A DNA stretch of 15,795 nucleotides from Pezicula radicicola (lineage: Eukaryota; Ascomycota; Leotiomycetes; Helotiales; Dermateaceae): contig PDUO01000158.1 of NCBI GenBank assembly GCA_003008705.1, forward strand, positions 1 to 15,795. The letters are read 5' to 3'. The translations under genes were made by a program, and so were the position numbers. A model generated the notes under the pieces. It searched no databases. It saw only the letters and a program-made list of their open reading frames with translations, and was not told where the DNA came from. Shown here one piece after another: positions 1-9,426 of the stretch. Positions within the stretch are counted from its first letter, which is position 1. Every line of letters begins with the position of its first letter.

Positions 1-236
1 TTCGATTTAGCTAGTTTAGTGTCTTATATATACTATTCCTAATAAGGAAGTATATAATATAGAAACTAAGGTTATATAACTAGTATAACTAGAGTTATAT
101 ATAAAAGTAGTAAATATAGTTATAGGGTTTTAGCGACTACTAAAGGTTACTATAGCTATAGGGTATTATAGTATATAATTATATTATATAATATAATACT
201 ATTTTTAAGGTAGTATATATAAATCATATAGCTATA
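1..236. other. AT-rich flank without a gene
   Basis: No coding frame can be supported here. The sequence is almost entirely TA-rich with CA and TG nearly absent, the same mutational signature as the rest of the window. Two small imperfect palindromes are visible, at about 27-56 (arms TATATACTATTCCT and AGGAAGTATATA) and about 74-107 (TTATATAACTAG facing CTAGAGTTATATA). In such TA-biased DNA they may mean nothing. The last two bases (235-236, TA) look like the left copy of the TA target duplication of the neighbouring DNA transposon. Confidence 0.6.
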
Positions 237-318
237 ATAGCCGGGCCCACCTTCTACTACACTATCGCTTATAGTTGGTAAAAGTAAGTATCCTATTCAA
301 GTAAGTATCCTATAAAAA
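237..318. repeat. Left 82-bp terminal inverted repeat
   Basis: It begins ATAGCCGGGCCCACC immediately after a TA and matches the reverse complement of 2883-2964 at nearly every base; the few differences (such as CCC/TCT near the tip, TTGG/TTAG, TTCA/TTTA) are mostly RIP-type transitions. Two direct copies of AAGTAAGTATCCTAT lie inside the inner half (about 283-297 and 299-313) and are repeated in the right end. These could be transposase binding sites, but that is inference. The repeat keeps more CA, TG and CG than the body of the element. Confidence 0.92.
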
Positions 319-330
319 ATTATAATTTTA

Positions 331-417
331 GAAATACCTCGATTTTATATATAGCTACTATATAAAAATAAGTACTAAAATAATTACTATTTTATAATTC
401 GATAAAATCGGTATTTC
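331..417. repeat. Subterminal inverted repeat (hairpin) inside the left TIR
   Basis: GAAATACCTCGATTTTA at 331-347 faces TAAAATCGGTATTTC at 403-417, giving arms of about 15-17 bp with a one-base bulge around a loop of roughly 55 bases. The arms hold CG dinucleotides, rare in this window, so the pairing is not just TA bias. I see no counterpart just inside the right TIR. It could be a subterminal binding site or a remnant of a smaller inserted element. Confidence 0.6.
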
Positions 418-599
418 TCTAAATTAAATCTAATAAACTAGTATTAGATTTAATATCTAACGAATCTATATAATTACTTAGTAGTAGGCTTAAATCCTTA
501 TAATCTCTAACCTCTTCTATTTACTATAATAGCCTAAGTTTAATAATAATATCTTCTTCTTTTTTATTCAAATAGTTTTAATTATTTAATTAGACTTTA

Positions 600-2837
600 A
601 GCTCTCTAATATATTAGACTAATTTAGAGTAGAACTCTTCTATTATATATAGCTTCTTATATTAGGTTAGGTACTTATCGGGCTCTTAAATTAGTATAAG
701 ATTAATAGGATCTATTAATAAGTCTTAACTTAAATAGTTAAATATTTATTAACTTCTAGCTCTCTTATCCTTTCTAGCTTATATCCCTTTTATTAATAGT
801 TCCTTCTATACCTTCTAAATAGTTTAGGTAAACTTCTTCTTTACCTTCCAAAGCTTCTTATTAAGCTTATTACTATCTCTCTTATTTATATATACCTAGA
901 GTTTATTAATAATTATAAAGGGCCCTCCTTTATAGATACTTTATTATAAGGTAGTTTTATACTTATAGTTAGATTAGAGCTTTTCTTATAGAGAGGTATA
1001 TTAGATAGTTATAATAGTTACCTTTTAAAGATAGGTATTAACTAATCTTATTATAGTATAAAATAGAGTAATAGATAGATTAGAGAACTATATAAGGTCT
1101 CTATTACTAAGGGCTTGTACTATAGTAGTAATATCCTATATCTCTAATAGGTAGGTTAATAGTAAAGCTAGTAATATAATAGGGAGAGGTAGTAAAGATA
1201 ATGAATCCACTAGATAATAGAATACAACTACCTAGTAAGATAATAAAATATATATAATAGAATAAAGAAGTTAAGATATAGATAAAGAGAGTAAAGTAAA
1301 TAAGAGTTATTAGAGAATAATTTTAGATAGTTATTATATTCTTATAAGTAACTAAATACCTAGTTCTCTTATTAAATAATTAGATATAAAAAGTATAAAA
1401 AGGTTATTTTTCTCTTAATTTCCCTCTATCTTTATATATATAGTCTATCTATATCTACCTTAACTCTTAAAATAACCTTATTCTAGTCTTATTTAACCTC
1501 CTACCCTACTATAGTAATTTAAGATCTTCTTCTAATTTATTAATTAAATACTTCCTCTTCTAATATAACCTTATCTTCTTTAGTCTAGCTTTTATACTTA
1601 GTAGTTATATTCTAGAGTCTTTAAATAAATTAATAATAGTATAGTACTTTATAGTTTATACTTAAATATATATTAAATCTTAAAAGAATAAGATAATTAT
1701 ATACTTAAAATTAAGGCTCTAGAGTATATTCTAAATTACTATATTATAATAGTATTTCTATAGTTAAAATATACTAATATTAAATAGCTAGAGTATATAG
1801 ATAAGGTAAGATAAGAAATAGAATTACTTAATATAATACTCTATAGCTAATAGCTTAAAATTATCTATATAGTAAGATTTATACCTATTAAGTAATAAGA
1901 GCTTCTAAGGCTTTTCTAGGCCTATATATATATATTTAATTAAATAGTATAAGAAGTTAATAGTAATTTTATTATTTATATACTTTATAGGACTACTTAC
2001 TATCCTTTCTAGCCTAATAAGCTTATTACTAATCTAATTATCTATTATCTTCTTCTCTAGTATAATTAAGAATAGTAGTATAAACTCTCTACTATTAGTA
2101 TAAATAGTTTTGATTATAGTAAGAGATTTATAGTTCTTTAGACTTAAGGTATATAACTCCTTAATTTTAATTAGTATAATAATATACTCTCTAATAGAGT
2201 ATCTAATTCAAGCTCTAGACTTATTATAATTTAATATATTCTTACTAGAATAAATCTTATAATTAATAAGTATCTATATATATAGCTTAAACTAAGCCTT
2301 TAGATCTTCCTCTATATATAATTCAAGTCTTATATATATAATCGGTTTTATCTTAATTATATAGAGTATAGGGTTAGCTTTAAGCTAGTCTATAAACCAA
2401 CTATAGCTTAGAGGATTATATAGAGGAGATTATACCTAGGTAGAGAGAGCTCTATTAATAGGTAATACTTAATTAATATTAGGCTATATAGATTAATTAC
2501 TAACTTATAATAGATAATAGATTATAGTATATACTATTTAATATATAGCCCTAAGTCTAATCTCCTATTACTTATAGTAATACTATTAAATAACCTCTTC
2601 CTATACCTTCTTTAGGATCTTATTATTACCCCTATACTAATTATATAGGCTATTCGAGTTCCTAACCCTCTGTTTTAATTAAAATACTAACTTATATAAT
2701 ACTAACTCCTTAATATAATATATTCGGGTAGTTATAATTAGTAACTCTTCTAGGTTATTAATAGTCTATTAGTAGGTATTATTAAATATATAATTATAAT
2801 CTAATTTCGTAATATACTTATTATTGTAATTAGACGT
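600..2837 (-). pseudogene. Fot-type DDE transposase, RIP-inactivated
   Basis: In the intact family this protein binds the element's ends through an N-terminal helix-turn-helix/CENP-B-like region and cuts with a DDE/D catalytic domain. Read right to left, the N-terminal part lies at about 2835-2450 and includes a stretch reading KKV*EEVI**YYYK, matching the helix-turn-helix portion once stops are read as Gln. The first catalytic Asp region is at about 2215-2235, reading NYNKSRA where the family has an Asp-Glu pair (a GAT-to-AAT type loss). The second is at about 1870-1910, reading KLLLLNRYKSYY, matching the LLLDGYGSH block with Asp-to-Asn and Cys/His-to-Tyr changes. An LQPLDV-like block follows near 1780. 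These blocks share one frame, so the frame survives and the damage is mainly premature stops. The C-terminal part (about 600-1000) is Lys-rich but I could not fix its frame. No ATG is certain at the start: the first likely codons begin near 2837, where an ACG now stands. Both ends are approximate. Confidence 0.8.
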
Positions 2838-2882
2838 TATAGTAGGTAATTATAGTAGTTTTTAGTGGTTTTAGTAGGTTGA

Positions 2883-2964
2883 TTTTTATAGGATACTTAC
2901 TTAAATAGGATACTTACTTTTACTAACTATAAGCGATAGTGTAGTAGAAGGTAGACCCGGCTAT
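2883..2964. repeat. Right 82-bp terminal inverted repeat
   Basis: Reverse complement of 237-318 with only a few mismatches. It ends CCCGGCTAT followed by TA (2965-2966). It carries the same two internal direct copies of the GTAAGTATCCTAT-type motif in opposite orientation (about 2886-2916). Confidence 0.92.
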
Positions 2965-2966
2965 TA

Positions 2967-3314
2967 GTGTATAATAATATAAATATAAGGAGTATAACCT
3001 ATATTTATAAGGGAGTATAACTTATATTTTTAGAGGAGTATAGCTTATATTTTAAAGGAGTACATTAATAAAATATAGTATATATAGTCTAATTAATTAA
3101 ATATATTTTTATTACTTAAGGAAGAAAGAGAGTTAAGAGTAGAGATATCTATAAATATAAGTAGTTATATATTATATTTATATAACCTACTTAACTAACT
3201 AATTAGTACTTAGTAGTATTTTACTACTCCTACTTAAGCCCTACTTAGTTAGATTCCTATACCTATTTATAGCTTAGCCTCTTTATCTAAATTCTTACTT
3301 ACTTAATTTCCTCT
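2967..3314. other. AT-rich spacer between the DNA transposon and the LINE
   Basis: No gene is identified in these 348 bases. The left part holds a short tandem repeat (2987-3063). The right part (about 3100-3314) is pyrimidine-rich on the plus strand and would join directly to 10329 if the LINE pair were absent. Read on the minus strand across that virtual junction, one frame has few stops apart from TAA/TAG that could be mutated Gln/Trp codons, so a remnant of an older minus-strand coding region is possible. I recognise no family in it. Confidence 0.45.
2987..3063. repeat. Tandem repeat of 22-23 bp, about 3.4 copies
   Basis: Units start at 2987, 3009 and 3032 with a partial unit at 3055. 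The consensus is close to AAGGAGTATAACTTATATTT. Units differ mainly by C/T and A/G transitions and one-base length changes, so the array predates or accompanied the mutation that altered the region. No function can be assigned. Confidence 0.75.
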
Positions 3315-3327
3315 AATTAGTTTCTAT
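3315..3327. repeat. Left copy of probable LINE target-site duplication (13 bp)
   Basis: AATTAGTTTCTAT occurs here and again at 10316-10328, right after the poly(A) of the second LINE copy; the following bases differ (TAC versus CTA). Duplications of about this length are usual for target-primed retrotransposition. Because the right copy begins inside an A run, only 11 bases are informative, and the window is low in complexity. The placement at both expected ends is the main support. Confidence 0.65.
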
Positions 3328-3448
3328 TACTATTAACTTTTTTTATAATTTTTACCTACTACTCCTACTACTCTACTTTTTGTCTTAGGGTATTCCCCTA
3401 CTAGGATACCCTATATTTCCAACTCCCTAGCCTATTTAGCCCTAGTAC

Positions 3449-5362
3449 ATGGCCTATAGCCTAGGTATAGACTTTGACAACCCCTTTTAAGAAGGGCTAG
3501 CCTCTAGCCCCCCCTAATTTAACTTAATAGACACTAAAAGCTCTATAGAGACCCCTAGGGCTACTAGCTATACTAATAGCTAATATATTAGTAAACTAGA
3601 GGTCCTAAGGACTTCCTAATTCGAAGAAATCCCCTCTTCTAACCCCCTAAGGGCCCTAGAACCTAAAAAATTCTTTTCTACTAGCCCTAACTACTTTACC
3701 TTAGACTAGAATATAGGGTACTTAGGTCTATAAGGCCCTATAGCCTTAGGCTCTTCGGGTAATAATATAGGCTACTCCTACCTCTCTACCCTATAAAATC
3801 ACCTAACTAACTAAATTAACCCTCTATAATAGCCTAGAGCTATAGGCTCCCTAGCTACTAGAATTACTAGTTCCTAGGCCCCTAAAGCTACAGGCTTCCT
3901 AGCCCCTAGAATTACTAATTCCTAGGTCCCTAGAGCTTATAATAGTAGCTCCCTAGCCCCTAGCCTAAATAGCTCCCAGGCCCCTAAAGCTATAGACTTC
4001 CTAGCCCCTAGAGGATTATAGGCCTAGGCCCCTAGAGCTCTAGGCTCCTTTAGGCCCTTACTATAGAAGAGGCCCTTTATAATAACCTAAGATTAACCCT
4101 AAAAGGAATAGAGAGGCTCTAATATTACCTATAATAGTACTAGAGAAGCTATTCTAGCTTTTAGAGATCTCTTTATAGAGGTTTATACCTTAATTAATAA
4201 CTAAAATAAATAAAGTAAGCTACTTAACCTATTAGAGGTATTTTAATAGCTAACTAAAAAAGGTACCCTTACTAAGGCTTTAGTTATAATTACCTCTTAA
4301 ATAGCTAATCTAGAGGAAGTCTCTAGAAAAATCGAAAATTAGGCCCAAAGCCTAAACTAGAGGCCCTAAGGCCCCCCTAAGCTACAGGCCTCTTAAACTC
4401 CCTAGAACCCTCTAGCCTAAGCTTAAGTCTAAGTCTATACCCTAACCTAACCTTCCTAAAATACCCTATAGGCTTCCTAGGCTACTAAAGTAACCTAAAA
4501 TATAGAAGACCCCTCTAGAGAATAGACTATAGTAGGTAAGAAGTCTACTAAGACTACCTAAAAAACTAAGGCTAGTAAAGCCCTAAATTAACTAGTCCTT
4601 ATTTAATCCTAAGGTACTATATAAACTTAATTCTTAGTCCTAAATATATATAATAGTATTAATTTAGCTTTTAAGGCTAAGGGGGTTAAAGGACTAGTAG
4701 TAGCCTCTATTATTAAGTCCCTACTAGGTAACCTAGTTATTATAACTAGTAAGCCCTATACTACTAGCTTCCTTTAAGAGAAATAAGCTATTTAATAGTA
4801 TATTACCCTCTTTTAGATTACCTAAAAGGATAAACCCTAGTATAAAGTAGTACTATATAGGATCTTTATTACTAACTTTAACTCCCCTATAGACCTAGGC
4901 CTTATAAGAGAAGAAATCACTACCTTTAATAAAGGTTATAAGCCTATAGATAACCCCTACTAGCTTACCTCTTTAGATAAGAGGGAAACTTAGCTTATAG
5001 ACTCTATTATAATAGCCTTTACTATAGAGGCTAAAGCCTAAAGAGCTATATAAAATAGACTCTATATAGGGGGTATTAGTATAAGAGTAGAGAAATACTA
5101 CTCTATAGCCCCCTCTATATAGTACTCTAAATACTAGGGGTATAGTTACCTAGAGTAATACTATAAAAGAACCTCTAGATATAGGCTATATACTAAAAAC
5201 TATACTACTAGATAGTACTACTACCCTAGTTATAAGGTTAAAGACTCTAAGTACCCTTACTTAGTTCCTAACTATACTAATTATAAGGAACTATATACTA
5301 TAGATAGTTTAACTTATAAGTTTAGACTAGCTATAAAGGGAAGGAACTCTAATACTAGTTAA
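3449..5362 (+). pseudogene. LINE ORF1 (gag-like, CCHC zinc knuckles), RIP-inactivated
   Basis: In intact relatives this nucleic-acid-binding protein coats the element's RNA. The ATG at 3449 survives and is followed by MAYSLGIDFDNPF before the first stop, which looks like a mutated Gln. Roughly residues 130-205 (3841-4060) are Pro/Ala/Ser-rich with a repeated APR-type phrase. A probably helical stretch follows at residues 230-295. A conserved ORF1 block containing KVVLYRIFI and EEITTFNKGYKPI precedes the zinc knuckles. The first knuckle has its Cys, Cys, His and Cys codons at 5123, 5132, 5147 and 5162, all now Tyr codons (TGC or CAC to TAC, TGT to TAT). A second knuckle follows, reading YRLYTKNYTTR. 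Start and knuckles share one frame. The likely original stop is the TAA at 5360-5362, giving about 637 residues. Confidence 0.82.
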
Positions 5363-8300
5363 TAATTAGTAGTTCCCTTAAAATACTATAAGTAAACCTA
5401 AATAGATCCTTAGTAGCTATAGAGAGTACTCTCTAAGCTATTATAGAACTAAAAGTAGACTTAATATTAATATAAGAGCCCTATATTATAACTCTAGAGG
5501 GCTCTACTAGTAATAGGTCTATTTTATACCCTAGTTTTACTTAAATACTACTAAGTATAATACTCTAACTCTAAACTTTAGTCTATATTTCTAAAGGCTA
5601 TAAACCTATTATAGCTATAACTATAGCTAATAACTCTCTATAAAACCCTAACTTTCTAGTCCTAAATATAATAGAGGGTAGCTATAACTTCTAGATATAT
5701 AATATCTATAATAAGAAGGATCTAGGAGGATTAGACTTATATACCTTAGAAAGGTATCTATATAGGTTAAATATAGGGTTAAATACTATAGTCCTAGGGG
5801 ACTTTAATATATACTACCTATAGTAGGACCCTTTAAGCCCTATAACTACAGGGGCTAATAAGCTTACCTTATAGATAGAAGAAAAGGGTCTAAACCTTCT
5901 AAATAAGCTAGGTATAGGGACCTTTTATAGACTATATATAGAAAGAGAGAGTATTATAGACCTTACCCTAGTTACTAACTTACTTAGTTTAGTAATTATA
6001 AACTAGTAAGTAGTTAGAGATATAGGATCTAACTACTATAGGCTTCTTTTTACTATTACTAGTAATAAAGAGCCCTCCACCGCCTTCCTAATTAGGCCTA
6101 GCCTATATAATATAGCCCTAGTAAACTAGGACCTATTTACCTCCTAATTATAGCTCTAAGTTAGGGATAGTTACCTTAATTCCTCTAAATTTTATAACTT
6201 AACTACTAATACTAATATAACTAGTAAAGTTTAAGTTAATATTATATAAGATAAGGAACTAGTTATAACTAAGGGGCTAGACAAGGCTATAAAAGAGCTT
6301 ACTAAGCTTATTAATATAGTAGCTATAGCTAGTATCCTAATTAGGAAGGTAGGGCCTACTCCTAAACTATAGTAGAACCCTAATTTAAAAGCCCTAAGGT
6401 CTACTATACTATAGGCTTAGAGGTATACCTATAGGGACCTAAATAGCTTAAGATAATATCTATAGACTAAAAATACCTACTTTTAGGCTATTAAGGTAGT
6501 TAAAAAGAAATACTAGAACTTATTTCTTAAAAAGGAAGACCCTAAGACTATATTTAAGGCTATAAGTTATACTAAAGACTTCTAAATAGGGTAAATACTA
6601 TCTATTATCTATCTAAATAGCTTAGAGGTATAAGAGACTTTTATTAATAAGTATAATACTTTTAGAAATATACTCTTTCCTCCCCCTTTTATTACCTTAC
6701 CCCCTAGCTAGGATAACTATAGGGCTAGCCTAAATTAGAAGTAGCCTAACTTAATAAAAGTAGAATTAAAAAATACCTACTCTACTAAGATAAAGAGTAA
6801 AATACCTAGTCTAGACTAAATTACCTAAGAACTAATTACTAAGGCCTATAATACTATACCTATAGTATTCTTTAGGCTCTACTCTACCCTACTAAACCTT
6901 AGTTATTACCCTAAATACTAGAAGGTAGTTATTAGAGCTATACTAAAAAAGCTAGGGAAACTAGACTATAATACCCCTAAGGCTTATAGGGTTATAGTAC
7001 TACTTAATTACTTAGGTAAGGTTAGTAAAAGGATACTAGCCTAAAGGCTAGGCTACTTAGTAGAGACTACTAATCTACTCTACCCCTTATAAATAGGGGG
7101 TAGACTAAAGAAGTTAACTATAGATACAACCCTTATTCTAATTAATAAAGTAGAGGTAGTTAAGGCTAGTAAAAAGAAGACTAGTACTCTATTCCTAGAT
7201 ATTAAAGGAGTCTTTAACTATATCTCTAAAAACTAGTTACTACTAATTATAAAGGAACTAAAGCTCCTAAGCCCTTTAATAGCCTAGGTTAGCTTATTCC
7301 TTAATAATAGATAACTTAGACTATCCTTTAATAATAAAATAGAGTCCTTCTCCCCTATAACTATAGGGATACTATAGGGTAGTCTAATATTACCTATACT
7401 ATTCCTTATATATATAAGAGACTTATATAGGTCTCTTAATATAAAGGTCCTATCCTATATAGATAATATTTCCCTAATAACCTCCTTTAATAGTTATAAG
7501 AAGAATATAACTACCTTAGAAAGAGTTACTAGGGAACTATACTAACTTAGAGAGGTTAAAGCTATTAAATTCAACTTAGCTAAAACTAAACTAATATACT
7601 TTTTAAAGACTAAAGTAACTAAGTAAGCTACTCTTACCCTTCCTAACTAAGAAGTTATAACTCTAAAGATACTAGTTAGATAGCTAGGTATATAGTTTAA
7701 CCCTAATTTATCCTTTAAAGAGTACTATAATATTAGGGTCCCTTAGGGTAAACAAGCCTTTTATAGGATAGTAAGACTAATAAATATAAAGAGAGGCCTT
7801 AGTCCTATATCTACTAGATAGCTATATATAGCTTATATAGCTAGTATAGTCAACTTTAGTTCCTCTATTTAGTAGAAGGGATAAGTAGGGTTAGCTAGAC
7901 CCTTATAAGGACTCTAAAACCTAGTATTATAGAAGATATTAGAAGTATTTTATACTAGTCCTATTTAGGTAATAGAAATAGAGGCTACCTTACCCCCCTC
8001 TAAGGTTAGACTAAACTATACTATATAAAAATATACCCTAAGAGTCTTAAAACTCTCTAATTACTACTCTATTAGACTATAACTACTAAAGAACTAAGAA
8101 TCTAACCTTAACCTTCTAACTAGTAATATCTAACTATAAAGGGTATAAAACTATATAAATAGTATAGATACTACTAGCCTAGAAAGGCTTAGGGCCTTTT
8201 ATTTCATACCTTAGGATAAGGATATACCCTATAAGGTTATAATTAGTAGCCTTTCTAAGGAAGAGGAGGTAAAAGTATACCTTTCTATACTTTAAAACCT

Positions 8301-9246
8301 AGGCCCTAAAGTAGCTTATATTTATACTAATACTTTAGGCTTAGTAGGTAATAAATATTAAGGAATTAGTGTAGAGGTCGTAGCCTATAACCCTAGGGGG
8401 GCTATAAAGTATATAGAGAAGACTAATATAGGCTAGAACTAACTAGTCTATAATAGGGAACTAGAGGGTATTACTAGGGCCCTTAAATATACTAGTATAA
8501 TAGCCTCTAGAGGATAAGAGTACTATATCTACTCCGATAACTAGGCTAGTCTATATAGACTACTAACCCCCTTAGATAACCTAGGCTAAGAATAGTAAAT
8601 TAGAGCTATTAAGGCTACTAAACTAATATAAGAAAAAGGTACTAAGGCTATATTAGCCTAGGTTCTAGGCTATAAGGATATAGTAGGGAATAAAAAAACT
8701 AATATACTAGCTAAGGATACTACAATAAGGGTTCCTATCTCTAATTCTACTAGTTTTAGAGTAATAGGGGCTATACTTAACTAAGATAGGGATAGAGAGT
8801 AGCTAGAGAGCCTAAAACTATATACTTATAGTAAGCTATATAGCTAGACTATAAGGAAGAGGATACTACTACCCTAAGGAACTAAGAAGGAACTAGCTAG
8901 TACTCTATTTTAGTTAAAATTAGGGTATAGCTATATAAAGTCTTATTTATATAGACTTTAAATTACCTCTAATAATAAATATAGCTATAACTAAGTAGAA
9001 GATACTAACTACTTACTACTTAGTTATAGAAAGGACTATATACTAACTACTAGAAATAAACTAGTAGATAACTTAGGGATCCCTAAGTCGAGACTAATAC
9101 TATAGACCTTATTAGGGATAAAAAAGGGGATCTCTAGTATACTAGAATTCCTAAATTAGACTAAGATAGCTACTAGAAAGTAGTATATTAACAAGGATAT
9201 AGAGGAAGTAGAGGAGGAGGAGGAGGAAGAGGAGGGGGGTTTATAA
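5362..9246 (+). pseudogene. LINE ORF2: endonuclease, reverse transcriptase, RNase H, RIP-inactivated
   Basis: In active elements this polyprotein nicks the target and copies the RNA onto it. The APE-type endonuclease spans about 5383-6060: KILQVNLNRS-like start at about 5380, catalytic Glu in the EPY block intact at 5476, GDFN intact at 5797-5808, and the SDH box at 6028-6036 now Ser-Asn-Tyr. The reverse transcriptase spans about 6940-7560: TPKAYRVIVLLNYLGKV, FLDIKGVFNYIS, the GIPQGSP-like block near 7366 with a stop for Gln, and YIDD at 7456-7467 now YIDN. RNase H starts at about 8311 (YIYTNTLG, then ELEGITRAL and YIYSDN). A CCHC-type motif near 8980-9035 has its Cys and His turned to Tyr. 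The C-terminus is Glu-rich (9208-9237). All motifs fall in the same frame over 3.9 kb (about 1,294 codons). The start at 5362 is inferred from an ATA that would be ATG before RIP. Confidence 0.88.
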
Positions 9247-9426
9247 CTTACCTAACTAGACTACTTTCCTTTATTATAAATAGGGCTAGACCCTTAATAT
9301 CTACTAGAAAACATTAATAATACCTACTATATATAGATATATAGGGCTTAACAAGCCCTAGTAGTCCTATATAGTCTTAGACTCTAATATAGGACTTTAA
9401 AAGGGAAAAAAAAAAAAAAAAAAAAA
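9247..9426 (+). other. LINE 3' UTR and 21-A tail
   Basis: The 3' UTR ends GACTTTAAAAGGG followed by 21 A residues (9406-9426), and matches the tail of the second copy. An inverted pair GGGCTT/AAGCCC around 9346-9358 could form a small hairpin and is kept in both copies (the second reads GGGCTATAACAAGCCC). In LINEs such 3' structures can be recognised by the reverse transcriptase; here that is inference. Confidence 0.75.

Larger units (their letters stand above)
237..2964 (-). mobile_element. Fot/pogo-like (Tc1-mariner) DNA transposon, complete but inactivated
   Basis: This is a 2,728-bp element bounded by near-identical 82-bp inverted repeats (237-318 and 2883-2964) and flanked on both sides by TA (235-236 and 2965-2966), the target duplication of Tc1-mariner elements. 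The inside carries a dead transposase on the minus strand whose residues fit the Fot group of fungal pogo-like transposases. Both ends are present, so this is a whole copy and not a fragment. It is longer than classical Fot1 (about 1.9 kb), and its inverted repeats are also longer. The interior is saturated with TA, whereas the inverted repeats still hold several CA, TG and CG dinucleotides. With in-frame stops throughout, it cannot make transposase; whether its ends could be used in trans cannot be judged from sequence. Confidence 0.88.
3328..9426 (+). mobile_element. Tad1-like LINE (non-LTR retrotransposon), full length, RIP-inactivated
   Basis: About 6.1 kb with the order 5' leader (3328-3448), ORF1 (3449-5362), ORF2 (5362-9246), 3' UTR and a 21-A tail (9406-9426). 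ORF1 with CCHC knuckles, and ORF2 with an APE-type endonuclease, reverse transcriptase, RNase H and a terminal CCHC motif, is the plan of fungal Tad1-clade elements. Domain motifs in each ORF stay in one frame throughout, yet stop codons are scattered everywhere, as expected from RIP and not from slow decay with indels. The left boundary is set by the 13-bp duplication and is therefore less certain than the right one, which is fixed by the A tail. Related copies elsewhere in the genome are expected, since RIP acts on repeats. Confidence 0.9.

Noticed and set aside
2320..2361. A YN*DKTD reading at 2341-2361 as the first catalytic Asp of the Fot transposase
   Set aside because: It lies in a different frame from the rest of the transposase. 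The in-frame block at about 2215-2235 fits the expected position and frame of the other motifs better.
3449..9246. A nuclear code in which TAA and TAG mean Gln
   Set aside because: Many stops stand at Trp positions too, and catalytic Asp, Cys and His codons are also changed by the same CA-to-TA rule. That is mutation, not recoding.
9406..9426. Poly(A) run as a sequencing or assembly artefact joining two contigs
   Set aside because: A LINE tail is expected exactly here after the 3' UTR, and the second copy ends in the same way. An assembly join at this point cannot be fully excluded from the sequence alone.
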